Positions 11,096 through 22,814 of a stretch of 64,000 nt of DNA are shown here, piece by piece. The translations under genes and the position numbers were made by a program. Position 1 is the first letter of the stretch. Each line of letters starts with the position of its first letter. Source of the stretch: Mortierella sp. BCC40632 (Eukaryota > Mortierellomycota > Mortierellomycetes > Mortierellales > Mortierellaceae); assembly GCA_011634665.1 (NCBI GenBank), contig WAEK01000009.1:2099501-2163500 (forward strand), in the 5' to 3' direction. The notes under the pieces were generated by a model. That model did not search any database. It saw only the letters and a list, made by a program, of their open reading frames with translations, and was not told the DNA's origin.

Positions 11096-12862
11096 TCATG
11101 CAGTCAGCTCTTGCTAGATCACTTTCAAACATAGTAAATTGATGTAAACCTATATACACTCTAGGTTATTCGCATGCTCTATCTTCTTGATAGGATCGGC
11201 GCTTTGTGGGGCTGCTCAATCCATGACCATGTTGATCGTAAGTTTACTGACCTTTTAGATCATGATATTATATAAGTCATGAAAATGGTTGTTCACCTGG
11301 TCGAACCCTTTGACTTCAGATCCCTCCTGCATGGATTTGCCGAAAAGAGATAAAAGAGAGAGGAGTATGGAGCTGTTGCTAACTGTTGTTGCTTTTGTGT
11401 CCCTTACTAGGTAGCAAGAGCCATTCAAGGTCTCGGTGGTAGTGGCATTACTGCATTGACAATGATTTTGGTTGCTGACATCGTTCCACTTCGTGAACGA
11501 GGCACCTATCAGGCCTTGGTTGCACTCATCTTCGCTATTGCCTCCGTTCTCGGGCCATTGCTTGGAGGTGCCTTTACGGACAATGTCAGCTGGCGATGGG
11601 CATTTTACATCAATCTACCGATCGGTGCTGTTGCAATGGGCCTTCTCGTCCTGCTCTTACATATGAACCGTCGCAAGGATGTCCCAATGCGGTCCCATCT
11701 CAAGTCACTTGATTACTCAGGCATCTTCCTCATGGTCGGTTCCATCGTCATGATTCTCTTGGGTCTAAACTGGGGTGCCGACGCAAAATACCCTTGGGAT
11801 TCGGCTGCAATCCTATGCTTGCTTATTATTGGCGTAGCAGTCGGTGCCCTCTTTCTCTTGAACGAGTGGAAAGTCGCCAAGAGACCCATTATTCCATTGC
11901 GACTCTTTGGAACCATTTCCATGGCCTTTCTCTACCTGAACATCACCATTATGGGGCTGATCTTTCTTGCATTGCTCTTTTTCTTACCGCTCTATTTCCA
12001 GGCAGTAAATGGGGCCTCAGCAGTGCAGTCGGGTATTGATCTTCTTCCTTATGTGGTTGTCGGCTCTGGCTCTGCAGTGATTGTCGGTCTATTGATGAGT
12101 CGATGGGGCATTTACAAGGAATTTGTCGTTGCAGGATTTGCCATTGGAACCATTTCAGGTGGACTCTTGACTACCTTTGACGAATTCACATCCCGTGGCT
12201 TGATCGTCGGTACATTGATTCTCCAAGGCCTTAGTTTAGGATTAACCGTCAACACTACGCTTTTGGGAATCCATGCCCAGCTGGTCAACAAGTCGGATAT
12301 TGCCCTGAGTACCTCTCTCTGGACTTTTCTCCGTACATTTGGAGGTGTCTTTGGCATTGCCATTGGTGGAGCCTTTGTACAAAGCAGTTTGAGCGATGCA
12401 GGAGCTGCAGAGTATGCACAAAATATCCAGGCCATTGCAAGTCTCCCTCCAGGTGTGAAAGAACCAATCTTGAAAGCATTTGTCCTGGGTCTGCATCGAC
12501 TCTTTATCATGCTGACCGCTCTGTCCGGAGTGGCGTGCTTCACATCTCTCTTCCTAAAGAAAGCCAAGTTGGGTTCCAAAAATGAAGGCGCAGCAGCAGC
12601 AGTTGCTATAAAAAAAAAAAAAAAAAACGTAACGACAGACAATAATAGTAATCGCTACTATAGAAAGGCGATGATAATCAAGAGAAGTAGACGTCTCAAG
12701 GAGGTCGCTCTCTTGTTTCTACTGAATTATATAGGATTCATCTTCATTTTAGACAGTACTTTTTTTTCTTTTTCTAAAGATCGCCAAAGTTATAAATCAT
12801 TTCTTCATTCTTCCTCCCCCGATGGCAGTATTGTATTGACTTATCTCTGGCAGGCAAAGTGA
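10544..12862 (+). CDS. MFS drug:H+ antiporter, DHA14 (EmrB/QacA-like) family
   Basis: Membrane exporter of the 14-spanner drug:H+ antiporter family; the substrate cannot be read from sequence. Three exons fit: 10544-11010, 11165-11237 and 11411-12862. They restore GVAADLAGRKRSMLF (motif A) and MLIVARAIQGLGGSG. The cytosolic N-terminus (about 85 residues, Ser/Asp/Glu-rich) precedes TM1 (LVFFGIMVTLFLAALDQTIV). Motif C-like GPLLGGAFTD and WRWAFYINLPIGAV are diagnostic of the family. Intron 1 contains a poly-CT and a T run of about 40. The frame as read gives 663 aa, but the last 80 or so residues follow an A run near 12609-12625 and do not look coding. One base more or less there would end the protein near 585 aa, the usual length. 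Confidence 0.88.
11011..11164 (+). other. Intron 1 of the drug transporter with CT and poly-T tracts
   Basis: GTAAGT donor at 11011 and CTAG acceptor at 11161-11164. The intron holds a (CT)n block then roughly 40 consecutive T residues, a variable-length tract that sequencing may not resolve exactly. Confidence 0.6.
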
Positions 12863-13119
12863 CGGAAGGGGAGAGAAAGGTTACTAAAGTCCATTGATCA
12901 CAGTAAAAAAAAGCAGAAGCCTTAGGTTAGTGATTTATCCTACCGGAAATCTGTTAGCCGTGGGAGGGAGAACACGCCACGACTCTCGTGCACGTGCCAC
13001 ATTTGTTGACTTCAAGTATGGAATTACAAGGATCCAGACACAAACAATGCCAAGAATTCTCAGTTCATTTTTTTTTTCTTTTTTTAGGGATAAAGAAGCT
13101 TTCTTCATTGAGCGCTAAA

Positions 13120-13368
13120 CTACTCTTTCTTGTTCTTTTGAGCTTGCTCCCGTTCAAAGGCTGTGGCATTGGCACCCATAGAACTAATAAAGGGTCCAGG
13201 CATCATGGCGGGACCAACATGAAATTCGCTTTGAAGATGGTGACCCATATCGTGGCGGCCTTTTGGTGGAGGTGGGTTCTTCTTGTCTTCATCGATAGGT
13301 AGGATATGGAACTCTTGTTGAGAAGGATCTGAAGAAGGCGACTTTTTATTTCCTGATGTAGATGACAT
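13120..13368 (-). CDS. Small hydrophilic protein of unknown function (82 aa)
   Basis: Short single-exon gene starting at the ATG at 13368 (context CACC-ATG). It encodes about 82 aa with a Ser/Pro/Lys-rich N-terminus (SSTSGNKKSPSSDP), a Pro stretch (NPPPPKGRHDMGHH), a central FHVGPAMMPGPFISSMG segment and a charged Gln/Lys-rich C-terminus. I recognise no domain. Codon use and sharp start and stop look gene-like, and it lies tail-to-tail with the drug transporter. It could also be the last exon of a longer gene, but no upstream exon is obvious. Confidence 0.45.
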   Translation of the reverse strand: MSSTSGNKKSPSSDPSQQEFHILPIDEDKKNPPPPKGRHDMGHHLQSEFHVGPAMMPGPFISSMGANATAFEREQAQKNKKE

Positions 13369-13835
13369 GGTGGTGCTGGTAATGGTTTTCTTTGTCGTTG
13401 AAAAAAGCTGAGATCGTATCTGAGTTGGAAGAGGGCTGCAAAGTAAAGGATACAGAGAAATGGGAAAGAGAGAGAAAATGTACACGAAATAGTCCATCTA
13501 CTCTTCTTTTATGTATCTTTTTTTTTTTTTTTTTTTTTTTTTCTTTGCTTGGCAGAAACCTCCTTCAGATACATTACATCACATTTATTCCAAAGTCATG
13601 TCATCATTAGACCAACCACTATTGGTCTCGAGTCCCAGAGATCCCCCCCTTGGACGTCTTTTTTTTGGGGGGTTTTCTGTCTCTGGCTCTTTTCGCATTT
13701 CTGACCTTTCTCCCCCTTCCTGACGTCGTCCTCCTGACATCAGACGTTTTCAAGTCTGAGAAACGCTGCTCCTCCTGATACGGCATTTTTAGCTGGACTT
13801 TGATGTCCATCCTTTTATTTCATTGGAGAATGGAG

Positions 13836-13873
<38 letters not shown>

Positions 13874-14088
13874 GAGATAGGCTGCTGCACAGTCCCTTGT
13901 TGAAAATTCAGCCCACTCACGTTTGGCTATACTAATAGTGGTGGTGGTGGGATCCCCCCCTTTTAATTCAGTTAAAGTGCAGAGAACATCAAAAACTCTA
14001 ACATCCTACGACTCGATAAAAAAGGGCAGCAACCGTACGTTGAGAAAGTCCATCGAACGGCTGTCGAGCAGGGAGGGGAGAAATGTGT

Positions 14089-14124
<36 letters not shown>

Positions 14125-14154
14125 GTCTCTTATTTTTCCTGGGTTTTCTTTCTT

Positions 14155-14200
<46 letters not shown>

Positions 14201-14228
14201 TTTTTTCTTTCTTTCTTCTTCATTTCTC
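13369..14228. repeat. Low-complexity intergenic block: poly-T, poly-A and (TG)n
   Basis: Contains a T run at about 13518-13542, an A run at about 13841-13870, a (TG)n microsatellite at about 14084-14120 and a T run over 35 bases at about 14157-14199. Open stretches across it are homopolymer translations, not genes. Confidence 0.75.
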
Positions 14229-16497
14229 TCACGATCGGTTGCCGAATGAGCAGATTGTTGTGTAGGTGTTTCCGTTGATAACAGCCTCAGCCCGGACTTC
14301 CGTCAATCCTAAAAAAAAAAATAATAATAAAAATTTGAGCCCAGTCAGTTGCCAGATATAGCATTTGGATACCTTTTTTTTTTTTTGCAGTCGACGAACA
14401 GCCCTTCGAAATGCCAAGACGTCTGGCTTTTTGACTCCCTTCAACTTACCAAAGTACATGTTCAAGCGGAAAACAACACGAGTGCGAGGTTGCGCTCCAG
14501 GGATCTCTGGCATTGGAATATGAAAGTCGGCAATCTTTTGGACACCAGGGTCTGTGATATACCGAGGAGGCGTGGGTGAGTTGCAGACATAGAGTGGAGA
14601 ATCCAGTCCCTTCGGGTACGACCAAGTCACATATTCCTTTGAGACACAGTCATCCACACCAATCTGTTGACCTGGTCGAACATAAACGGAAAAGCGTTCT
14701 TTGCAACGAACATGACCATCGTGCGAAATGATCTTTTTGGATTCAGGATCGGTACCCTCCTCAAAGGGCATGTTGGCATCGACACCATACCACCGTCTGG
14801 CCACACGCATAATCACACGCTTCGTGTTCAATCCTGCATAGACCGCTCCACGGACCACTGCCAATTCTGGACGTTGTGGGACAGCAATCAAGTCGACCAA
14901 GTGCGAAAACTCTTGTCGGACACGCTCTTCCAGATAACGCGAGGAACCAAAACCTCCAACCATGAAGATGGCGTTACACTTTTGACTCTGATGAAGTTGT
15001 TTCTGGATCAGATCCAACACATCCGAGATTACAGGCTCAAAGACTTCGGACTTCATCTCTTCCACAGGCACACACAGGACACCATCCTCGAGACCAATGT
15101 CTGGATCGTTCAAATCCTCGAGTCCAGTTGCATGAGGGATCTGCACCATCACGTCCTCCTGTCCATTGAACATAGGCTTGACCATATCAACAAACGTGTC
15201 CATCAGCGAGGTCCAGCCACAGGCCTTGATGTTCTTTTTATATCTCCTAAACTTGCGTTCCAAGAGTCGCTCCATGTTGGCATCCAAAAACACGGATCCA
15301 CAGGACGCGCCGTGGCCTCGAGTGACTTCCTTCAAATGTCTTGGCTGACCTGGAGGCTCGCTCACCTCGAACACGATCAAATCCACAGTACCACCTCCAG
15401 CATCGCAAATCATAAAACGGTCGCCATCCTTGAGTGAAAAGCGTTCGACCATTCGTTCACAGTACATAGCAGCGGCCTCGGGTTCAGAAATGAGGATCAG
15501 TCGGTTGGGTGGGTCTCCCTCCTGGATAAGCCCTGCTCCAATCGCGGCGCGTCGCATCGTGTTCTTGGCTGAATCGGACCACATGGCAGGAACGGTAAGA
15601 CAGTACTGGATCTGCGATGGCTCATAGTTCTTGATGATCGTCTTCATCAACTCGGACATGACATGCGCATGGAGCTTCTTGAGGTAGTGTGTCACTGCAT
15701 CCAGAGCCGAGACGCCATTCTCGAGAGGAACACTCTGCAAAGTCTCATCCAGTTGCAGCTTGAACTTGCGGAGAAGGACAAAGTCCTTGGCTGAGGGCTT
15801 CAACATGGCAAGGCGAGCTGCATGGCCCCAGTCAAGGATCTTTTGAGAGTCCTTTTTGTACAAACTGAGAGTAGGTGTCTTTGGGTATTGTGCCAAGTGC
15901 CGAGGCCTATAGACCCGATGAAGGATAGAGCAATGGATAGTTAGAATAATGGAAGGAGAAGACGCGTGAGAAAAAGGCGCCTTGCAGGGTAACGGTGGCG
16001 CCTGAAGAGAGCTGCTGATGGTATCGAGCTTGCTTACCATTTTGTGATATCGTATACCTCACCATCCGCCTTGACAGCGTACGCGACACCAGAGTAGGTT
16101 GTGCCTGTGCCAAAAGGTCGAGTCCAAAGATTAGGGGGGAGTTTTTTTTTTTTTTTTTTTTTTTTTTAGGAATGTGAGGTTGAGAGCCAGTGATGAGAAA
16201 TCCAATGGAAGCAAAGGATCCAGAAGCAATGTCACTCACCAAAATCAATAGCCATGACGACCGGGTAGTCGCCTTCGGGCTGTGGTGCCTGTGCCGTCAT
16301 AGCCGCGGGCTGTTGTTGTTGAGTTGAAGGCTGCTGATTCGGTTGGTAGATGCTCTGTTGGTAATTCAATCCTCCCGACTGGTATCCCGACCCAAAGTTG
16401 CTGCTGCTGCTACTACTATGCTGCAGATTAGCTCCTGCGCCGCCCTGGTTGTTGTTGTTGTTGTTCACACCACTATTGATATTGTTATAGTTGTTGC

Positions 16498-16531
<34 letters not shown>

Positions 16532-16933
16532 ATAGTTGCTGTTGAAGTTGCCACTGTCGTAGCCACCTCCTCCTCCTCCGTTATTAGGATAACCTCCATT
16601 CATGGGGCCATTATTGCCATCATAACCATCATAACCATCGTAGCCGCTGTTTGGGTTGCCATTGATGCCCGCTGGGTTGAAACCAGGGCTGTTGGGGTAT
16701 CCTCCAGGTCCTGCGTTGCCCATCATCCCGGGCCCACCAGGGTAACCCTGGTACTGCTGCTGCGAGGGATTTCCACCGCCACCACCGATGTTGCCATAGC
16801 CAGGAGGATCCTGTGATGATGGCCCTTGGAATTGAGAAGGAGGGTAGCCCGAGTTGTCGTAGCCCGAGTTGTCGTAGCCATACCCTTGCTGTTGCTGGCC
16901 TGGGTAAGGCGGCTGCTGGCCATAATGACTCAT
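14229..16933 (-). CDS. HSPA12-like Hsp70 family ATPase with prion-like Asn/Gln/Gly-rich N-terminus
   Basis: Probable cytosolic Hsp70-related ATPase/chaperone. Four exons fit exactly: 16933-16240, 16104-16038, 15906-14450 and 14308-14229, giving 765 aa. The first about 225 residues are low complexity: GYDNSGY repeats, Gly runs, a poly-Asn tract and Gln-rich stretches. The actin/Hsp70 ATPase fold then follows: phosphate-1 AIDFGTTYSGVAYAV (built across intron 1), phosphate-2 ICDAGGGTVDLIVFEV, and adenosine motif FMVGGFGSSRYLEERV. The C-terminus, YFGLTEVRAEAVINGN, forms across intron 3, which contains A and T runs. There is no canonical DnaK substrate domain, as in the HSPA12 group. Clients and localisation are unknown. 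Confidence 0.88.
16499..16541 (-). repeat. Poly-Asn codon repeat in the Hsp70-like gene
   Basis: A run of GTT on the plus strand (AAC codons on the coding strand) encodes an uninterrupted Asn stretch inside the low-complexity N-terminal domain, with a second shorter one near 16449-16464. Such codon repeats are length-variable. Confidence 0.8.
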
Positions 16934-17189
16934 TGGGAAGATTTGGTTCCGCTGAAGAGGGTGAGAAAAGAGAAAAAAAAGAAAAAAAGAAAAATCAAGA
17001 AAAAGGAGAACGAGGAGGGTGGACGGGGAAAGTAGGAGTGTAGTCTGAGGATGTGCGTGTCTTGTGAGAAAGTGAGAGAGGATGGGAACAGAGAGAGATG
17101 ACAAAGACGTCGAAATCGTGTCGAGAGCTAAAAAGGTTAGCGACGACCTCTGAGGCCGGGCAAGCAGGACAAAAGAAACGGCAAAAGAT

Positions 17190-17260
17190 TGCGTGGTCCG
17201 GGAATCGAACCCGGGTCTACCGCGTGGCAGGCGGTAATTATACCACTAAACCAACCACGC
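17190..17260 (-). tRNA. tRNA-Gly (GCC)
   Basis: Read on the minus strand from 17260, a 71-nt cloverleaf forms: acceptor GCGTGGT pairing with ACCACGC, a D arm with box A (TGGTTTAGTGG), anticodon stem-loop with loop CTGCCAC giving anticodon GCC, and a T arm with box B GGTTCGATTCC. Discriminator base is A. No intron. An LTR-like sequence begins at the base next to the mature 5' end. Confidence 0.95.
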
Positions 17261-17687
17261 TGTTCAGATATTTTGTCGGGAGGTCGAGTGCGTGTCGTCC
17301 GTAAGCCGCATCGACTCCATGACGTCACCGTATCCTAGACGCAGACCTAGGCCAGCCTCGACCACGTCTAGTGTCGCCGCCCCGGTACCCAACCCCTAGC
17401 CCCTACAGTCCCCGCACCACCCCAATAGCCCCGAAGACATCCTGACCATGGCACCACACGATATTCCCCTAACCAATACACTCCCCTAGCCCAGACCCAT
17501 CCATGTCCACCCCCCTCTTCTGTTTTAAGCCAAGAGCTTCGCTTAATAAAAACCTCGGTTAGCAACCCATATCAAAATCTTACAAATACTTCTCTTGCCA
17601 CACTTCCCACCTTCCCATCCTTCTCCATCCCACTACCTTCAAATCACACTATATCTTAAGACCACGTAGCCAGATTTTCTTGTTACA
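17261..17687 (+). mobile_element. Putative LTR (about 427 bp) abutting tRNA-Gly
   Basis: Starts TGTTCAGATA immediately beside the tRNA 5' end and ends in TTGTTACA. It is C-rich with an AATAAA at about 17544-17549 and a pyrimidine-rich 3' part, like the better supported LTR at 40069-40488, which ends GCTACA and has the same ACA-ATTT junction. Insertion next to a Pol III start is known for Ty3-type elements. No internal domain or second LTR is attached, so this is an inferred solo LTR. Confidence 0.45.
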
Positions 17688-17690
17688 ATT

Positions 17691-17800
17691 TTGTCGCCCC
17701 TTTGAGACTTTAAGAAGGACCCCGTCACCTGAGATCCCTTCTTTACTTATTTGTTTATTTTATTTGTTTACTTCCTTCCTTTCTGTTGTTGTAAAAAAAA
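17691..17800 (+). mobile_element. 5' fragment of a TGTCGCCCC-type LTR
   Basis: About 100 bases starting TGTCGCCCC and GAGACTTTAAGAAGGACC closely match the start of the LTR at 41585, then are cut off near the A run at 17793. It is a truncated copy of that LTR family, with the LINE A target site next to it. Confidence 0.6.
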
Positions 17801-17812
17801 TCCCATCTACCA
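17801..17812 (+). repeat. Left target-site duplication of LINE copy A
   Basis: TCCCATCTACCA, preceded by eight A residues, occurs here and again directly after the poly-A tail of LINE copy A at 23051-23062. A direct repeat bracketing a 5'-truncated, poly-A-ended element is the signature of target-primed reverse transcription. Confidence 0.8.
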
Positions 17813-20800
17813 GAATTGGACTCGCAAGGTTCCCAATCGAACAAGAAAAGACGATCGATGAAGAGCTTCTCAAGAAACTGGATCTCAACGCAGCATGGAA
17901 TTGGTACTCAAAGACACTAGTATTGATTGCAAAGGAGTCTCTACCTGGAAAAATAGTAGGAAGGACAGGGGTGAAACCAGGGAAAGAAGTGTCGCTACGA
18001 CATGTCATCCACTACGTGATGCGGACGAAACACGCAGCAGCCGCAGTGAAGAAGAGCGCACGCATGGGTGATCCTGATGAAGCGTGGTACAGGGTGCGAG
18101 AATTGAGAGACATAATCAAGGAGAAAATCGACGCCCATAACGCAAGCAACCAGGATGATCTGATGGTAATCGGAGAGGTACCAGGATGGAAGGAGAGTGA
18201 TGAAGAGTGGCGAAAATGGACTGGAAGAGTGAAGAGTTTATGGATGGACATTCTGCGCAGAGTTCAGGCAGAGACGAAAGCAGCAGCAAAGTAAGTTTAT
18301 CCAAGAGGCTATTGAACGAAGGTGCGACCAGATGAAGACGGCCACGAGGAGAATGATTGATAGCATCCTGGAAAGACACAGAGGGAAAGTAGTCATCGAT
18401 AGAGTACAGTTCACCAACAACGAGGTGGTCACAACCATGCTGGAGCCGGACGAAATCAAAAAATCACGTCAGGGGATGGTTCAACAAGTGGCATGGCCCC
18501 GCCCAACCCAACCAATCGAACCTCGTTCAGTTTGGGAAAAGCAATACAAACCATTGGATTGGGTTGAAGAGGAGTGGTACAACGGATTCATGGGAGTTCC
18601 TAGCTTGGAAGAGTACAACAGGGCGGTCAGCAAAGCGCCTAGGAATAAGGCCCCAGGAGTCTCTGGAACTGCTAATGATCTATTCAAAAAACAGGGTGAA
18701 ATCGGTGACTGGATTTTGTATCAAATTATCGCAGCAAGCATCGCACAGAGGAATATGCCTGGAGAATGGAAGACCGGGATCCTGTACTGCATCCCGAAAG
18801 AGCCGGTATGGTCTGGAAATTTGGCAGAAGTAAGACCAATCACACTCCTTGAGCATGGCAGGAAGCTACTATTCATCATATTAATGGAGCGGCTGGGAAA
18901 AAAATTCTATCGAGGCATAATATTCTGAAGGGGCCGAACTACTCAGTCTTGAGGGGACCACCACTAAGGATCCGATCCATGTACTGCATGGTGCCATGGA
19001 GGACGCTCGAGAAAACAAAAAAAAGAGATGTGGGTAGTCTTCCAAGACATGAAGAGATGCTTTGACTCGGTGAACTGCAATGAAGATGGTATGTTGGTGA
19101 GAGGATTAAGGAGAATCAAGGTCCCTGAAGAGTTTATTAGTTTATGTACCAACATCGCGAGCACTAAAGTCAACAGAGTGATAACGGAATACGGATTAAC
19201 GGACAACTACCATCCGGAGTGTGGCCTGGACCAAGGAGGAGTGGAATGTCCGCTTTTATGGAGGATTGCATATGACCCACTGCTATGTGAGATCATGGAA
19301 AGCGAGAACGGGTACGTGATGAACAGAGGAGGCATACCGATGTCAATAGCAGACGTCGCTTTTGTAGACGATACAACGTGGATTGCTAGATCGAAAAGAG
19401 GCGACCCAACGGACGTTGGATACGGCCATGTCCTTCTTCACGTTGAATGGAGTGGAGATCAACACAAAGAAGACAGTTGTGCTGACAATCAAGCCGAAGG
19501 GAGAAGACAGGACGCTGCGATTTGGAAAAAGATCAGGAGCTGATAAAACCAATCGACAAAGCAGAAGCAACGCGCATCTTAGAGTATGGGTCAATGCAGC
19601 AGGTCGGACAAAACCGACGGTTGAGCTTATATCCAATGATGTCGATACGATCTGCAGCACCATACGCAGAAAGCAACTAACGGACAGACAGGCCGCTTAC
19701 ATTGTAAACGCGGTCTTGATACCAAGAGTATTGTACAAGATCTCGATCCAGATATTGCCGCCCCTCAGCTCTTAAACGGTTGACAGGGGAAGTACATGGC
19801 AGTGATCAAAAGGAAGATGCTCCTGCCAAAACCATACCAAATAGTATCATCCATCACAACCGACTAGGATCTGTCAGGAGGTTGGAAGATGTGCAGGCCG
19901 AGGAACAAATTACCAGCTTATGGCTTAGAATGGGAGACACAGGACTTGTCGGGAGGGTCACACGGGCACGACTGCTGGCGCTACAGCGTATACAACGCTT
20001 ACCAATGCCACCCACCATGATACCGGAGCGAGTGAAGTTACAAAGGCACAGTATAATAAGTGGGGTATGTCAGATACTGGGGGAGAGAGAGATGACACTC
20101 CAAGTACATCTGGAAAAAGATCTCGGCCTACAAACCGGAGCTGTGAACATCCACGAATGGATTGGCGAACGACTGGACGAAACAACAAAATCGCAGTTGT
20201 ACAGAAGAGAAATCTTTTTTGTCGAACAGATACTGGATCAACGCAGGACAAATATCATGGCGTGGAGCGACCTGAGGGAGAAGCTGCACGTTAATAGGTC
20301 TCTACCGCCCCGGTGGTTCCAGAGACTACAAGAGGCATTCGGTGACAACGTAGGACAGAGACACATCCGCGAGAGGTGGGTAGATGAACAAAAGGCAAGA
20401 GTAGAAGAACTGCTGGACAACATAGAAACTGAGGCATCGTACACCACAGAAGAGGAAGAGGTAGAAGAACAGAGAGAAGAAAGAGAAGAGGAAAGTGAAG
20501 GAGAGTGTGAAGAGGAAAGCGGAAGAGAAAGTGAAGAGGAAAGTGAAGAATCAAGTGAACAGGAAGACGAGGAAAGACAGAGAGGAGAAGAGCCAGAAGA
20601 CAGTCAAAGAGGCAGATTTTCGATGCAAAATCAGGCAGACACAAAGAGATTGCAGGAAACGTATGCCCAAAGAAAAGAGAGGAAAGAAGAGTGGGTAACA
20701 CGACGAATGGTTAACAGAGGAGGGAATAAGTGGATCCTAAAAGAAAATTTGGAAGTCGAGTTTGAAGTAGTAGAGAGAAATCTAGAAAAAAATTGGAAAC

Positions 20801-22814
20801 GAGAAAAAGAAAAAAGAGAAAAGGAGAGAAGTAGAGCTGAGAAAAAAAGAGAAAAGGAGAGAAGTAGAGCTGAAGAAAAAAGAAAAAAGGAGAGAAGTAG
20901 AGCTGAGAAAAATAGAAGAAAGAAGGAACAACGAGAAAGGATGAGAATGGAGCAAAAGAGAAGAAGAGAGCGAGTAGTGCGGATACACCAACGACGAAGA
21001 CTGCGCGAGAAGTGGGCTAAGGAAACAGCGAGGAGACGAAGAAGGCCCCTAGAGAAAAGATATGCAGATCTGGCAAGAGTCGTCAATGGAGAAGGAAGGA
21101 AGAGTGCTGTCAGTAGAGAAGCAGACCACGCTGCTGCACGTCTAGGCACACCCCTTTTGGAACCAGAAGTGGTAATTCGGAGAAGAAGCAGCGGCTTCGA
21201 GGGACTGCAGCTCGACGCCGAGACAGTGAACAAGATCGAGCACTGGAGAGAACAGCTCCAGGGTGTTACAGACTTGGTACTGTATTCGGATGGATCACTG
21301 AGAGACTACGCAAAGAGCAGCATCAAAATGACCTTTGGGGTAGTGGTCAAGAGGAGGAGGGGACACGAAGATATGATGACTGGGGCAGTAAATGGATTTG
21401 CATCGTCAACCAAGGCAGAACTGGTTGGACTGCTGGCTGCAATCCTCTGTTGCCCACGGGGAAGGAAGCGCTGATCAGGATAGACAACTCGGCAGTTGTT
21501 GATGGATTCCAGGAACTAGTGAAGGGGAGAATAGATGCAACCCGGAGGAGGAAACATAGGGCGACATACGCAGAATGGTGGACAGTCGTAGATCAAGCGT
21601 TCTGCGATCAGGGGAAGGGAGTAGAAGTCGAGTGGGTTAAAGGACACTCGGGAGACATGGGCAACGAGGCAGCAGATCGATTGGCGAAAAAAGCGCACGA
21701 CAAAGTCAATTGCATTTGGGTTCTGCCAGAAAGGGTCCAGGAGGGATACGGCTGCAGGGCAACCCTTCTTGGACAAATAGTGGAGGACGATGTGCGACAG
21801 GTATTGAAGCTGCAGTCGGCGTCACGAATGCATCAACACTGGGTACGGCAAAACAGAACAAAGGAAAACATCCAAGATTGGAGACGTGTAGAATGGAGCG
21901 CCACACTGGATATACTTCACGAGAAGAACCCACCGAGAAGTCTGTATACCAGCGAGGGGGACTGCAAGAGGAGGGCGCACAGGATCAAGAAACTCCATGG
22001 GATGCTTCCAACTCTGACGGAAATGAAGAGGCGCCACCCAGAACTCTACGAGGATGACAAGTGCAGGGTCTGTAGAGAAGAGACAGAGACGACGAGGCAC
22101 GTTTGGGAATGCAAGGCAACAGTGAAGGAGCAAGGAGAGCATTGGAAAGGAGAAGTAGAGAAGGTCGAGGAGTATGGACGTACGCAGTACAGGAGGGAGT
22201 TGAAGGCATAGGTAGAGCAAGGAAGGAGGAAAGCAGGAAGATCGGACCATTCGAAGAAGCCGGGATTCAGGGAGAGGAATGAGGAAGACTTGTGGGACTC
22301 ATTGGAGGGTATCTTTGAAGGCATCAAGGACATCCGTCCGGGGGAGCGCGAGAGAGAACAGGAGGAGGAAGAGGTGACCAGGCCACACACGATTAGGGAA
22401 GCATACCAGGGATTGGTTGTAGACGTGGTGGTCCAAAAGTGGAAGCAGATGCACAGGACGTCAACCAAGACAGCGAAGTATATGGCGACACGGTTCTTTG
22501 AGGCCATTGAGGAGTATGGTAGAAAGCAGATTTGGGGTCAAAGGTGTGAGACCACAGTGGAATGGGAAAAGTCTATAGGAATCACCGCGGTGAGCAAACG
22601 CGCTGAGAGACGCAACGGTGACGGAGGACACCAACGTAGCCACGGTGATTTCTCGGATTTGAACAATCCACTTCGGTTGAAGCCAGACCTCAGAGAGGCA
22701 TATGGGGAAGCAGACGAGACGGTGTTGGCGTATGTCTTGGGAAAGAAAAAGTTGGACGTAATGGAGAGGTTAGGGAGCTGGAAAAAAGTGTTAGCGATGG
22801 ACTCAGGCTCATAG
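17813..22814 (+). pseudogene. LINE copy A ORF2 (reverse transcriptase, RNase H, CCHC), broken
   Basis: Frames shift at least five times (near 18294, 18928, 19400, 19775 and 21470). RT motifs remain: VVFQDMKRCFDSVN (catalytic Asp, motif A), CGLDQGGVECPLLW (motif B) and ADVAFVDDTTW (motif C, an unusual FVDD). RNase H follows with LVLYSDGS, TKAELVGLLAAIL and VKGHSGDMGNEAADRLA. A C-terminal zinc knuckle CRVCREETETTRHVWEC lies near 22068. Several breaks fall in A runs. The early part (near 17840-18290) matches the linker before RT in copy B. Confidence 0.85.

Noticed and set aside
17101..17328. Short open frames across the tRNA-Gly gene
   Set aside because: They are read through the tRNA and its flanks; the cloverleaf explains the sequence.
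19028..19543. RT segment with FVDD considered as a possible retron or group II intron RT
   Set aside because: It is flanked by LINE-type linker, RNase H and zinc knuckle, has a poly-A tail and a target duplication, so it is a LINE.
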